64,000 nucleotides of DNA, taken from positions 2,544,971-2,608,970 of the forward strand of contig NZ_SODF01000002.1 of the NCBI RefSeq assembly GCF_004365875.1. The letters run 5' to 3'. The notes under the pieces were generated by a model. That model saw only the letters and a list, made by a program, of their open reading frames with translations, did not search any database and was not told the DNA's origin. Position numbers and translations under genes: made by a program. Within the stretch, counting starts at the first letter, position 1. Every line of letters begins with the position of its first letter. The DNA comes from Kribbella kalugense. GTDB lineage: Bacteria > Actinomycetota > Actinomycetes > Propionibacteriales > Kribbellaceae. Positions 15,915-25,372 of the stretch are shown in pieces.

Positions 15915-17990
15915 ATGAGGCGAATCCTTGGTGGGGTGATCGCGGCGGCGCTGGTGGCCGGCGCGTTCGCGACCACCACAACCCCAGCTGTGGCGGCTCA
16001 GGCCACAGCTACAGCACCAGCCACAGTGCTCAGCCCGACGCCGTACATGGGCTGGAACACGTACTACGGTCTCGGCGGCGACTTCACCGAGGACACGATC
16101 AAGTCGGTCGCGGACTCGCTGGTCAGTCGCGGTCTCGCGAAAGCGGGGTACGACATCGTCTGGCTGGATGGCGGCTGGCAGGCCGACCAGTCGCGCAGTG
16201 ATGCCGGTGACCTGGTCCCGAACCTGGCCAAGTTCCCGAACGGCCTGAAGCCGCTCGTCGACTACATCCACAGCAAGGGCCTCAAGGCGGGCATTTACAC
16301 CGACGCCGGCCCGTACATCCCGGGTAAGTGCGGCCTCGGCAGCGGCGGCCACTACCAGCACGACGCCGACACGTTCGCCGCTTGGGGATTCGACGCGGTC
16401 AAGGTCGACTACCTGTGCGGGATCGCGGCCAACCTGGACCCGAAGACGGTCTACACCGAGTTCGCCCAGGCCCTGCGGAACAACGCGAGCCACCGGCCGA
16501 TGATCTTCAACCTCTGCAACCCGGTCACCTCGCCCGACTGGGGCAACTATCCCGAGTCGCAGCAGTCGATCAACTCCTGGTCGTACGCGCCGGGGATCGC
16601 ACAGTCGTGGCGCACGTACACCGATGTCGGTTTCCAGGGCGACATCAAGTTCAAGGACGTACTGCGGAACTACGACGCGAACGCGCGCCACCCGGAGGTC
16701 GTCAAACCGGGCGCGTTCAGCGACCCGGACTACCTCGCGCCCGAACTCGGGATGACCGACGAGGAGTTCCGTACCCAGTTCACGCTGTGGGCGGTCGCGG
16801 CCGCGCCGCTGGTGGTCGGCAGCGATGTCCGCAAACTCAGCGCGACGACGGTCGGCATGCTGACCGATCCCGACGTACTCGCGATCAACCAGGACAAGGC
16901 TGCGGTCCAGGCGGTCCGGGTCGGCGCTGCTGGTACGACGGAGACGTGGGTGAAGCGGCTCGCGGACGGCAGCCGGGCCGTCGTACTGCTCAACCGAGGT
17001 GACAGCGCGAAGACTCTGACGACTACTGCATCGGCGGTGGGGCTGCATGGGTCGCGGTTCACGTTGAAGAACGCTTGGACGGACAAGGTGACGGAGAGCG
17101 GCGGCGTGATCAGTGCGGCGGTGCCGGCGCACGGTACGGCGCTCTTCCGGGTCGAGCCGGCTCGTGGTGTTCCTGGGGTGCCGCATGTCACGGCTGGGAT
17201 TCCGCAGGTGACGAAGGTCGGCACGGATGCGCAGCCCGCGGATGTTGCGCCGGTGGTTGCTGGGGGCGACGAGCTGACGGTTCAGGTCAACGTCCGCAAC
17301 GACGGCGTACTGCCGGTGCTGAAGCCGACCGTTACCGTTGCTGGTGGCAACGGATGGACCGTGACGCCGTTGTCCAAGGCCCCCGCGATCCTGGCCGGCG
17401 GCAAGCAGGCGAACTTCACCTTCACGGTCAAGCTCCCCGCCGGCGCGGCTCCCGGTACGGCGAGCGTGACCGCGCAGACGGCATACCAAACGGTATTGTA
17501 TGGAGTGCAAAAGCAGACAACCGTGCTGTCGTCAATCGTGATTGCGCCTGCACCTCCGAGCGGGACAGTCCCGTTGTCGCACCACTCGTGGATCACGGCG
17601 ACCAGCGGGTGGATGTCACCGACGATCGACGAGAGCGTCGGTGGCGGCAACCCGATCAAGCTGACCGGGACGACGTACTCGACCGGGATCGGCGTCGCGT
17701 CACCGTCGCTCGTCCGGTACTACGTCGGCAAGGCGTGCTCGCGGTTGACCGGTACCGTCGGGATCGACGACGTGGTCAGCAACGTCGGCCCTGATGGCGG
17801 GACGTCGACCTTCCAGGTGGTTGGCGACGGCAAGGTGTTGTTCGACAGCGGGGTCGTCGACCGCTTCACCCCGAAGCCGTTCGACGTGGACCTGACCGGC
17901 GTACGCGTACTCGACCTGGTAGTCGGCGACGCAGGCGACGGCGGCTACAACGACCGCGCCGACTGGGCTGCACCAACCGCAACCTGCTGA
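15915..17990 (+). CDS. Secreted GH27 alpha-galactosidase with NEW3 and NPCBM-type domains
   Basis: 691 residues. A signal peptide (GGVIAAALVAGAFATT) is followed by the GH27 barrel: SPTPYMGWNTYYG, LDGGWQAD and GIYTDAGPY. The nucleophile is Asp165 in VKVDYLCG, and the acid/base lies in the SDPDYL motif near 270-274. After a small beta domain, residues about 425-540 form an alpha-galactosidase-associated beta-sandwich (NEW3-like). Residues about 550-691 (LSHHSWITATSGW ... IGVASPSLVRYY) form an NPCBM-type carbohydrate-binding module. It acts outside the cell and feeds the importer and the GH36 enzyme. The ATG follows the GH36 stop by 30 bases, with GGAAGAAG upstream, so it is probably in the same operon. 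A strong hairpin follows. Confidence 0.92.
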   Translation: MRRILGGVIAAALVAGAFATTTTPAVAAQATATAPATVLSPTPYMGWNTYYGLGGDFTEDTIKSVADSLVSRGLAKAGYDIVWLDGGWQADQSRSDAGDLVPNLAKFPNGLKPLVDYIHSKGLKAGIYTDAGPYIPGKCGLGSGGHYQHDADTFAAWGFDAVKVDYLCGIAANLDPKTVYTEFAQALRNNASHRPMIFNLCNPVTSPDWGNYPESQQSINSWSYAPGIAQSWRTYTDVGFQGDIKFKDVLRNYDANARHPEVVKPGAFSDPDYLAPELGMTDEEFRTQFTLWAVAAAPLVVGSDVRKLSATTVGMLTDPDVLAINQDKAAVQAVRVGAAGTTETWVKRLADGSRAVVLLNRGDSAKTLTTTASAVGLHGSRFTLKNAWTDKVTESGGVISAAVPAHGTALFRVEPARGVPGVPHVTAGIPQVTKVGTDAQPADVAPVVAGGDELTVQVNVRNDGVLPVLKPTVTVAGGNGWTVTPLSKAPAILAGGKQANFTFTVKLPAGAAPGTASVTAQTAYQTVLYGVQKQTTVLSSIVIAPAPPSGTVPLSHHSWITATSGWMSPTIDESVGGGNPIKLTGTTYSTGIGVASPSLVRYYVGKACSRLTGTVGIDDVVSNVGPDGGTSTFQVVGDGKVLFDSGVVDRFTPKPFDVDLTGVRVLDLVVGDAGDGGYNDRADWAAPTATC

Positions 17991-17995
17991 ACGCA

Positions 17996-18030
17996 GCGAG
18001 GGGCGGACCCGCAGTCGGTCCGCCCCTCGC
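17996..18030. terminator. Bidirectional rho-independent-like hairpin
   Basis: The arms GCGAGGGGCGGACC (17996-18009) and GGTCCGCCCCTCGC (18017-18030) pair perfectly over 14 bp with a 7-base loop. It lies between the convergent GH27 and GH20 genes. There is no U-tract, as is common in actinobacteria. Confidence 0.85.
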
Positions 18031-18035
18031 GGCGG

Positions 18036-19634
18036 CTACGGCCAGTTGACTTCGGTTGATTTGAAGTAGTTCCACGTGCGGGCTTGCCAGGTGGGGGAGT
18101 GGTGGGCGAGGCGGGTGGCGTAGTCAGGCCAGTTCGTGCGGGTTTGAGACCACGCCTTCTCCGCGGCGCCGGCGAGCCGGGGGAGGAGCATGAACTCGAG
18201 CTCGGCCGAAGTGGTGATGGTCTCGCACCAGATGGCTGCTTCTACGCCTGCGACCTGCGCGTCGGAGTCGATGCCCGGGGTGTACTCGACGGGATCCCAG
18301 TCGACCCCGGACTCGATCGAAGTGGGCGGGTAGAAGGGCAGACCTACGCGTTTGCGGAGTTCTTCCTGAGCCGGGTCGGAGGAGGCTTTGGCGTGCGGGG
18401 CGTCGAAGTAGAGGCGGCTGGTCGGCGACAGGAGCAGGCGGGATCCATGCCTGAGTGCGCGCGGGATGTCCTGTTCGGCCTTCGCGAAGTGCTCGATCAG
18501 GATCGGCAACAGGTCCGCCGGCACCATCGAGGCGGCTTCACCGTCCAGTGAGTCGTCCTGACGCGGCTCCAGCCAGTACTGCACGACGTCGTCGGAAGTG
18601 ATCGCGGCGCGGGCGATCTCCTGCCAGCCGACGACCCGCTTGCCGCGGGTACGGACGAGGCCGGCGGCCAGGTCGACGAAGGCCGCGTGGTCCTCGTCGG
18701 ACATGCCCCACGCCTCGTCGCCGCCGATGTGCACGTAGGCGCTGTGCGGGAACTGCGGGATGACCGCGTCCAGCACGTCCTCGACGAAGGTCCAGATCTC
18801 GGGGCGACCGGGCTCGAGGGTGTTGAGGTGCAGGGTGGTGCCGTTGCCGAGCTCGACCGTGCGTGTCTCGGTCGGCGCCAGTTCCGGATAGGCCTCGAAG
18901 ACCGCGGACGTGTGACCGGGCATGTCGATCTCGGGTACGACGGTCACGAAGCGCTCGGCGGCGTACGCGACGAGCTCGGCCAGCTCGGCCTGGCTGTAGA
19001 AGCCGCCGGGACGGTCGTCGGTGGCTCCGGCCGCGCCGATCTCGGTGAGCGCCGGCCGGGACGGCACCTCGACTCTCCAGCCCTGATCGTCGGTCAGATG
19101 CAGGTGCAGGACATTGAGTTTGTACAGCGAGCACATGTCGATGACCCGTCGTACGACGGGTGGCGCGTGGAACGTTCGTACGACGTCCAGCGACAGCCCG
19201 CGCCAGGAGAAGCGCGGCCCATCGAGGACGCGGGCCGTGGGCAGGGTCGCCGTACCGTCGGCGGTGTTGGCCGTGATCAATTGCCGTAGCGACGTGAGGC
19301 CGCGATGGACGGCCTCCGGTGTCGGACCCCAGATCCGGATGCCGTCGGTGGTGACCTCCAGGCCGTACCGCTCGTCGGCGTCCGCCTCCCGGCCATCGGC
19401 TCGCAGACCGGCGGCCGGCGCGACGTCGTCGAGACCGTCGCGGCCGAGTTCGAGCGTGATGCCGATCGCTCCAGGGGTAAGCGTGATGCCGGAGTCGGCC
19501 TCGAGGTCGTCGGCGAAGTGGACCGCGATGGTGGCCAGCTCCGGCGGGTAGCTGACTCCGAGGGCGTCGGTGACTGCGAACGTTCCGTCGTCCGTGCTCG
19601 CCGTGGTGGGTGCTGGGATCAGGGGAAGGCTCAT
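18036..19634 (-). CDS. GH20 beta-N-acetylhexosaminidase
   Basis: 532 residues with no signal peptide. Residues about 1-125 are the alpha/beta GH20b-like N-terminal domain. The barrel begins at FSWRGLSLDVVR; LHLTDDQGWRVEVP and VPEIDMPGHTSA are family motifs. The catalytic pair is Asp306-Glu307 in HIGGDEAWG: Glu is the acid and Asp orients the substrate acetamido group. It removes terminal N-acetylglucosamine or N-acetylgalactosamine. Its start overlaps the GH5 stop (ATGA), so the cytosolic hexosaminidase and the secreted GH5 enzyme are co-transcribed. Glucosamine-6-phosphate deaminase at 43.7 kb could take the product further, though it is not linked. Confidence 0.92.
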   Translation of the reverse strand: MSLPLIPAPTTASTDDGTFAVTDALGVSYPPELATIAVHFADDLEADSGITLTPGAIGITLELGRDGLDDVAPAAGLRADGREADADERYGLEVTTDGIRIWGPTPEAVHRGLTSLRQLITANTADGTATLPTARVLDGPRFSWRGLSLDVVRTFHAPPVVRRVIDMCSLYKLNVLHLHLTDDQGWRVEVPSRPALTEIGAAGATDDRPGGFYSQAELAELVAYAAERFVTVVPEIDMPGHTSAVFEAYPELAPTETRTVELGNGTTLHLNTLEPGRPEIWTFVEDVLDAVIPQFPHSAYVHIGGDEAWGMSDEDHAAFVDLAAGLVRTRGKRVVGWQEIARAAITSDDVVQYWLEPRQDDSLDGEAASMVPADLLPILIEHFAKAEQDIPRALRHGSRLLLSPTSRLYFDAPHAKASSDPAQEELRKRVGLPFYPPTSIESGVDWDPVEYTPGIDSDAQVAGVEAAIWCETITTSAELEFMLLPRLAGAAEKAWSQTRTNWPDYATRLAHHSPTWQARTWNYFKSTEVNWP

Positions 19635-21520
19635 GCACTGAGTTTGCGGCAGTAGAGGGCGTCAGGGGTACCACCCGAGCCCACGCGCGTCGTGAACGCG
19701 ATGCCGGCGAGGTACTCGTCGTCGGCGCACTGACCCTTGTAGTTGCCGTTCGCGAAGTCACCGCCGTCCCCGCTCCGGTTGTCGCCCCGGTCGAACCAGA
19801 CAGTGCGGCCGGTCGAGCTCAGCGTTTGCGACGTACCGGCGCACAGCGCGGACGACACCTGAGCGCCGCGGACGCTGTACCCGATCAGGTAGAAGTTCGG
19901 CGCGCACTGGAACTTCGTGTAGCCGGTGGCCCAGTCGGAGGAGACGTGGCTCTCGTCCTTCACCGCTTCGTACGCGCCCGACCAGGTCGGCCCGCCGGAT
20001 CGGCAGAGGCCGCGGTTGCCCGTGTGGCTGAGTCCGATCAGGCGTAGGCCGTCAGGGCACGCGGCTTTGCGGGCGCCGGAGTCCCAGTCGCCGGCGGCGC
20101 GCATTCGGAGTGATTCGACGAAGTCGCCGTGGTCCGGGCTGAGCATCTTCCACACCGTTGCCGCGTCGACCGGTCCGGTCTTGCTCGGCGCGTTCATCAG
20201 CCGGGTCCAGGCTGACGCTCGCCAGTCGTCACCGTCGTACAGACCGATGCGATGACCGGTGGTATCCCAGGCAAGCAAGGCCCAGCCGTTGTCCGGGTCG
20301 CCATTGGTGTTGTGCCAGCCGACCACCGGCCAGTACGCGAAGTCCGCGTCGGTGCGGATCAGTTGATCGACGAAATGCTCGAACCAGGCGCGCTGCAACG
20401 ACCCGGTCTCCTCGCGGCCGCCGATGCCGAACTCGCTGATCCACAGCGGTGCGGTGAAGTGACCCTCTTCGCCGGTGACGAAGAACGCCTGCCGGTTGAG
20501 CTCGCTGATCAGGTCCTCGGGCGACAGGTCGCGGTACCGCGGGTCGTGGGTCTCCCCGGTCCCGGTCGCACCGCTGTGACGCGGGCCGGTGTAGTCGTAG
20601 AAATGGGCCGAGTAGACAAGCTTGTCGGAGGCAACCAGCGTGTGGGACAAGTAGCGCGCCGGCGTCAGCGTCGGCCGGTCGTGCGGGAGTCCGTCGGCCG
20701 GGATGCCGGTCCAGTTGATGCCCTCGACAACGATCAGCAGGTTCGGGTTCGCCTCGGTGAGGATCCGGTCGCCGAGGTGCTGAGAGGCCGCGAACCAGTC
20801 GTGCTCGTCGCCGAGTCCCCAGTTCGGGTCGTCCAGGAGGTCTCGTCGTACCTCGTTGTAGAGGTCGGCGCCGACGACGCGGGGATTGGTCTTGTAGCGG
20901 TTCACCATGAACAGCCAGTCGCTCTCCCAGGTCTCGGTCGACTGGCTTGCGTTCCAGCGTTCGTTGCCGTCCAGGCCGCAGCACCACTTGGTGGTGTTGG
21001 TGTGGTTGTTGAGGATCACGGCGAAGCCGGCGGCGGTGAGTTGCTGTACGACGACGTCGTACACCTGGAGCGGGGTCTTGCCGGCCAGGCTCGGGTTCGC
21101 CGCGACGGCAGCGGCCGGGACCGGGGCGGTGTCGTGGATCATCTCGTTGGAGAACTGCAGGCGGATGCTGTTCAGGCCGAGCTCGGCGAAGCCGGAGATG
21201 ATGTCGGCGATCGGCGCGCGGTCGAGGCCGAGCGGCATCCGGTTGCTGTTCTCGCCGGCGTGGTGGTTGGCGTCGTCGTTCTGGTCGCCGGAGCCGTTCC
21301 AGGTGCCGCTCGCGCCGTGCCAGTTGCCGGACTTCAGCCGGAACCGGTTGCCGTTCGCATCGACGATGTAGCGGCCGCGGGTGCTCAGCGGAGGGGTCCA
21401 GCCGGTCACGAGCTGCTGCGTGGCGACGGTGGTCGGCGGGGCCGCGGCGGCCTGCGTCGTCGGCGCGATCGGGAGTAGTAGGAGTAGGGCGGCGAGGGCA
21501 GATGGGGCGATTCTGCGCAT
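19631..21520 (-). CDS. Secreted GH5-family glycosidase with Cys-rich C-terminal domain
   Basis: 629 residues. The signal peptide reads IAPSALAALLLLLPIA. The barrel (about 35-440) has NGNRFRLKSGNWHGASG at its start, the acid/base Glu in ADLYNEVRRD and the nucleophile Glu in LWISEFGIGG, as in GH5 cellulase-like enzymes. Specificity within GH5 is not clear. Residues about 450-629 carry seven spaced cysteines (CPDGL, GLCRS, QCAP, LCAG, QCADDE, YCRK and one more region) in three similar GxCxxxxYLIG-like units. I do not recognise this domain. The ATG at 21520 starts a clean signal peptide; an upstream ATG at 21556 is possible. Overlap with GH20 suggests an operon. Confidence 0.82.
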   Translation of the reverse strand: MRRIAPSALAALLLLLPIAPTTQAAAAPPTTVATQQLVTGWTPPLSTRGRYIVDANGNRFRLKSGNWHGASGTWNGSGDQNDDANHHAGENSNRMPLGLDRAPIADIISGFAELGLNSIRLQFSNEMIHDTAPVPAAAVAANPSLAGKTPLQVYDVVVQQLTAAGFAVILNNHTNTTKWCCGLDGNERWNASQSTETWESDWLFMVNRYKTNPRVVGADLYNEVRRDLLDDPNWGLGDEHDWFAASQHLGDRILTEANPNLLIVVEGINWTGIPADGLPHDRPTLTPARYLSHTLVASDKLVYSAHFYDYTGPRHSGATGTGETHDPRYRDLSPEDLISELNRQAFFVTGEEGHFTAPLWISEFGIGGREETGSLQRAWFEHFVDQLIRTDADFAYWPVVGWHNTNGDPDNGWALLAWDTTGHRIGLYDGDDWRASAWTRLMNAPSKTGPVDAATVWKMLSPDHGDFVESLRMRAAGDWDSGARKAACPDGLRLIGLSHTGNRGLCRSGGPTWSGAYEAVKDESHVSSDWATGYTKFQCAPNFYLIGYSVRGAQVSSALCAGTSQTLSSTGRTVWFDRGDNRSGDGGDFANGNYKGQCADDEYLAGIAFTTRVGSGGTPDALYCRKLSA

Positions 21521-21683
21521 GCTCCGATCGTCGGCCTTGACTCGCGGTGGTGTCATGCCGCCCGGCGGGTCGTCAGATTCTTTCCGACCTTCCCGACTCG
21601 CCGTGTGATGGTGACATTTCGTTCACGGTCGGGCAGTCTCATCTTGTCGAATCCTGCTCGTATGCATCCCTTAGGAGACATCA

Positions 21684-23459
21684 GTGCGCAGAGTACGCCG
21701 CCCACGCACCCTTGCCGCCGGTCTCGCGGCGCTTCTGACAGTCGGTCTGGCGAGCACCACCGCCCAGGCCTCCCCGCCGGCCTCCACGGTCCCGGTGCAG
21801 CTGGTGTCGATCACCGACTTCCACGGGTATCTGCGGCCGCCGTCGCCGGCCGACGGTGGGACGATCGCCGGGCCCGATGGTGCGACCCAGGTCGTCGGCG
21901 GAGCGGCGTACCTGGCGACTCATCTGAAGAGCATCCAGGCCGGCCACCGCAACTCGATCTTCTTCGCCGACGGGGACAACTTCTCCGGCTGGCCGTTCGA
22001 GGTGGACGCGAACGCGGACGAGCCGACGATCGAGGTGCTGAACGCGCTCGGGGTGCAGTTCTCCAGCGTCGGCAACCACGAGCTGGACGTGTCGAAGAGC
22101 TTCCTGGTCGACCACATGGAGAAGGGCAAGTGCTTCGGTACGGTCGGTGTGGACAGCTGCTTCACCGACTCGACCGGGCGGCGGTTCCACGGCGCCGACT
22201 TCGACTTCCAGTCGGCCAACATCGTTGATGCCAAGGGGCGGACGATCGTCGCGCCGTACACGATCCGGTGGGTCCGCGACGGCGGGCGGAGCTACCCGAT
22301 CGGCTTCATCGGGATGACCGTGCCGGACACGCCGACAGGCTCCACGTCGTACCAGCCGGACCTGAAGGCGCTCGACCCGGTCGAGTCCGCGAACCGGGCC
22401 GCGGGCGAGCTGACCAAGCGTGGGGTCAAGGCGATCGTGCTCAATATGCACGACGGCGGTACGGATGCGTCGGCGACGTACGACAACTGCATCAACCCGA
22501 GTGGGCCGGCTATCGATCTGGCCAAGAAGGTGACGCCCGAGATCGACGCGATCGTGACCGGGCACTGGCACGCGGCGTTCAACTGCAGCATCCCGGACCC
22601 GGCCGGGAACCCGCGCCCAGTCGTCGAGGCCGCGAACCACGGCCGGCTGATCAACGAGATCAACGTGCAGCTCGACCGACGGACCGGTGAGGTACTGCGG
22701 GACAAGACGACGTCGGTGAATCACGCTGTCACGCGCGACGTCACGCCGGACCCGAAGATCCAGGGCATCGTGGACTACTGGGCCGCCAATGGCGACCGGA
22801 AGTATCAGGAGCCGGTGGCAACGATCACCGGTGACTTCACCCGTACGGCGAACGCGGTAGGCGAGAGCACGCTGGCCGATCTGGCCGCCGACGTACACCT
22901 CTGGACCGCACGGCAGAACGGTGGTCGGGCCGATCTCGGTCTGATCGCGGCCAAGCCGGCCACTGGGTCGACGGCGTTGCGAGCGGATCTCCTGGTTGCC
23001 AACAGCAATAAGCCTGGTGATGCGGACGGTCGCGTCATGCTGGGGGAGTCGTGGGATGCCTATGGGTACGGGAACCCGGTGCTGACAGTGAGTCTTACCG
23101 GCGCGCAGCTGGACGCCGTACTCGAGCAGCAGTGGCAGACCCAGCCCGACGGGACGGTGAAGTTCGCACCGCTCGCGTTGTCGGCGAACGTGAAGTACGC
23201 GTTCGACGCGAGCCGACCAGTGGGCGATCGGATCGATCCTGCCGACGTCCGCATCGACGGCGTCGCGCTCGACGCGACCAAGACCTACCGTGTCGCTGCC
23301 CTCGCCTACACGGTGATCGGGGCCGACGGCTACTCAGCCTTCAAGGCCTACACCACCCCGGTCCGCAACAACACCGACCATGAGACGTTCGCGGCCTACC
23401 TCAAGGCTCACCAGACCCTGACCCCGGCGCCGCTCGACCGGGTAGCGCAGAAGGGCTAG
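21684..23459 (+). CDS. Secreted 5'-nucleotidase / UshA-type metallophosphoesterase
   Basis: 591 residues, GTG start with AGGAG seven bases upstream. The signal peptide (LAAGLAALLTVGLASTTAQA) is followed by a calcineurin-like metallophosphoesterase domain: SITDFHGYL, FADGDNFSG, VGNHELDV and VTGHWHAAFN supply the two-metal site. The C-terminal 5'-nucleotidase substrate domain (about 400-560) has VTVSLTGAQL-type and ADGYSAFKAY motifs. It probably hydrolyses extracellular nucleotides to scavenge nucleosides and phosphate. It is divergent from the GH5 gene across a 163-base gap in which I see no clear operator. The alpha/beta hydrolase gene follows after ten bases. Confidence 0.9.
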   Translation: MRRVRRPRTLAAGLAALLTVGLASTTAQASPPASTVPVQLVSITDFHGYLRPPSPADGGTIAGPDGATQVVGGAAYLATHLKSIQAGHRNSIFFADGDNFSGWPFEVDANADEPTIEVLNALGVQFSSVGNHELDVSKSFLVDHMEKGKCFGTVGVDSCFTDSTGRRFHGADFDFQSANIVDAKGRTIVAPYTIRWVRDGGRSYPIGFIGMTVPDTPTGSTSYQPDLKALDPVESANRAAGELTKRGVKAIVLNMHDGGTDASATYDNCINPSGPAIDLAKKVTPEIDAIVTGHWHAAFNCSIPDPAGNPRPVVEAANHGRLINEINVQLDRRTGEVLRDKTTSVNHAVTRDVTPDPKIQGIVDYWAANGDRKYQEPVATITGDFTRTANAVGESTLADLAADVHLWTARQNGGRADLGLIAAKPATGSTALRADLLVANSNKPGDADGRVMLGESWDAYGYGNPVLTVSLTGAQLDAVLEQQWQTQPDGTVKFAPLALSANVKYAFDASRPVGDRIDPADVRIDGVALDATKTYRVAALAYTVIGADGYSAFKAYTTPVRNNTDHETFAAYLKAHQTLTPAPLDRVAQKG

Positions 23460-23469
23460 CGTCAATGCG

Positions 23470-24300
23470 GTGATCGAGACGTGGGAGGGCGGCGATCCTG
23501 CCGGGGTGCCGGTTGTGTTCCAGCACGGCACTCCGGCCGGGCGGTTGCAGGCGTCGCTGGGGGACGCGGCGGCCAAACGGCTCGGCGTGCGGCTGATCTC
23601 GTTCAGTCGGCCTGGGTACGGGCGGTCGACCAACACACCGCCCAGCCTGGCGTCGGTCGCGCAGGACACGTTGCGGGTCGCGGATGAGCTCGGCGTTGAT
23701 GAATTCGCCGTACTAGGCGCGTCGGGCGGCGGGCCGTACGCAATCGCCACCGGGATCGCCGACCCACGCCGAGTGAAGGCCGTCGGGCTCGCGGGCGGAA
23801 CAGGCCCCTGGCGGTTGATCGAGCCGCCCGACCTGGCCGACTCGGATCTTCCGTTGCTGGCGTTGGCCGACGCGGGTGATGTCGCCGGTGCGCTGGACGG
23901 ATTTCGTCGGCAAGGTGTGCAGGACTTCGACGGGTTGCTCACGCTGGATGACGAGGCCATGGTTACGGCGTACTTCAAGGGAGCGCCGAAGAAGGACCTT
24001 GGCTGGCTGGATGTCGGGGTGTGGGCGGCCGACGCGCGGGAGGCGCTGGCGTCGTACGACGGGTATGCCCGGGACAACGTTGCCTGGGGAGGTGCGTGGG
24101 ATGTGGATCCCGCGGACCTGCGCGTTCCGACCTGGCTCTGGTACGGCGAGATCGACCGGCTGGTCCCGGCCTCACACGGACGTTGGTTGGCCGATCGGAT
24201 CCGTCAATCCACCCTGATCGTGCGGCCGGGTGAAGGGCACGGCACCACGATCTTCGGCCACTGGGAAGACATGCTCACCACCCTGGTCACAATCGTTTGA
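23470..24300 (+). CDS. Alpha/beta hydrolase
   Basis: 276 residues, cytosolic, likely GTG start at 23470 just after the nucleotidase stop. VVFQHGTPAGRLQAS carries the HG oxyanion dipeptide, and LGASGGGPYAIA holds the nucleophile Ser. The acid is probably the Asp in WYGEIDRLVPASH and the base the His in RPGEGHGTTIF, near the C-terminus. It belongs to the broad epoxide-hydrolase/esterase group, and its substrate is not predictable. The short spacing suggests expression with the 5'-nucleotidase, without a clear functional link. Confidence 0.85.
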   Translation: MIETWEGGDPAGVPVVFQHGTPAGRLQASLGDAAAKRLGVRLISFSRPGYGRSTNTPPSLASVAQDTLRVADELGVDEFAVLGASGGGPYAIATGIADPRRVKAVGLAGGTGPWRLIEPPDLADSDLPLLALADAGDVAGALDGFRRQGVQDFDGLLTLDDEAMVTAYFKGAPKKDLGWLDVGVWAADAREALASYDGYARDNVAWGGAWDVDPADLRVPTWLWYGEIDRLVPASHGRWLADRIRQSTLIVRPGEGHGTTIFGHWEDMLTTLVTIV

Positions 24301-24429
24301 TGCGGTGGTTGGTGGCCGTTGCTCGAGTATATGGGCCACAAATTAACGGCCCGGAATGTGTAACGCGGGATTTTCTGTGGCGATGGTGACCATGAATGGT
24401 CTAGCTGTTGTATTGCGGGGGAACGAACG

Positions 24430-25302
24430 ATGGATCCAATGACGATTGCTGCTTTCGCAACGAAGTACGTGCTGCAGGCAATCAAGAGTCTGGGCGAGCA
24501 GGTCTTGGCGAAGTCCGAGGACGCGACGAGTGACGCTGCCGTCGGTCTTGGTACGCGCGTTCTGAAGCTGCTGCTCCGGCGCCGGGCCGGCGGTGATCGG
24601 TCCGATCCGGAGACGGCCGCGCTGGAGAGCGGGATCGAGCGGCGGGTGCTGTCCATCGCCCGCGATCCAGGGCAGCCGAACGCCTCCATCCAGTTGGAGG
24701 GCGCGATCGAGGAGCTCCTACGCGCCGACCGGATGCTCCTGACCGCCGTTGCCGAACTGCAACGGCAGGCGCCGCCGGGAGATTTCGAGTTGCACGACAA
24801 CATCATCACGGCTCCGGTGCTCAACCATTCGAGCGTAGGCGGCTCGATCTACAGCAACTCGACCGTCAAGTACGGCGACGATCCGGCCACCCTCGCAACG
24901 AGGTACTTCGCCGCCGGCGAGCAGCATCTTGCCGTCGGCGACTGCGCAGCGGCCGTCGAGGACCTGAGGCAGGCGAGGTCGTACGACGCACGCAACCCCG
25001 ACACCTACTACCTCGGCGCGATCGCCCTCCTCGGCCAGCGGAGCGCGTTCCGCGCCACGCTCCCGACCGCGCGTGAGGTCGAGCGAATGATTCAAGCCGC
25101 CGTCGCTCTCGAGGACCGCGCGGTATTTCACTATTTCCTTGCTTATGTTCGCTACGACTTCTACGAGCGGAATTCTCTCCGGCCGCCGGGTCCCTGGCAG
25201 GCGTCGTTGCAGTACGCCTGGAGCAAAGGCGTGACCCAGCCGGACATCGATTCTCTGTTCCATTTACTGGCGGTGGAGAATCCGTTTCCATCGCCTCGGT
25301 GA
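24430..25302 (+). CDS. Unrecognised protein: helical N-domain, polar linker, TPR-like C-domain
   Basis: 290 residues, no signal peptide, not recognised. Residues about 1-115 are helical and charged, starting TIAAFATKYVLQAIKSLGEQ. A short beta-prone linker, about 118-145 (DNIITAPVLNHSSVGGSIYS), then leads to helical pairs resembling tetratricopeptide repeats: AAGEQHLAVGDCAAAVEDLR and DTYYLGAIALLGQR. The end, GVTQPDIDSLFHLLAV, looks like a conserved C-terminal cap. A helical adaptor, a 'sxxGGSI' linker and TPR helices recall regulatory or adaptor proteins of bacterial conflict systems, but no nuclease, protease or NTPase motif is visible. The start has GGGGGAACG upstream. Only 70 bases separate it from the next unknown gene, so they may work together. 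Confidence 0.7.
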   Translation: MDPMTIAAFATKYVLQAIKSLGEQVLAKSEDATSDAAVGLGTRVLKLLLRRRAGGDRSDPETAALESGIERRVLSIARDPGQPNASIQLEGAIEELLRADRMLLTAVAELQRQAPPGDFELHDNIITAPVLNHSSVGGSIYSNSTVKYGDDPATLATRYFAAGEQHLAVGDCAAAVEDLRQARSYDARNPDTYYLGAIALLGQRSAFRATLPTAREVERMIQAAVALEDRAVFHYFLAYVRYDFYERNSLRPPGPWQASLQYAWSKGVTQPDIDSLFHLLAVENPFPSPR

Positions 25303-25372
25303 CGGGGGGAGCCCGGGGCCTCGGCCCTGGTCCGTCATCATTCCGTGAGTCATTGCCCTGGGAGGGGACGGC

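Noticed and set aside
14556..17510. 984-codon open frame on the minus strand opposite the two alpha-galactosidase genes
   Set aside because: It is Arg/Pro/His-rich with no domain pattern and lies opposite two clear GH genes; third-position GC bias explains the absence of stops.
21521..21683. Riboswitch or phosphate-box upstream of the 5'-nucleotidase
   Set aside because: No conserved aptamer core and no clear direct repeats of a PHO box could be picked out by eye.
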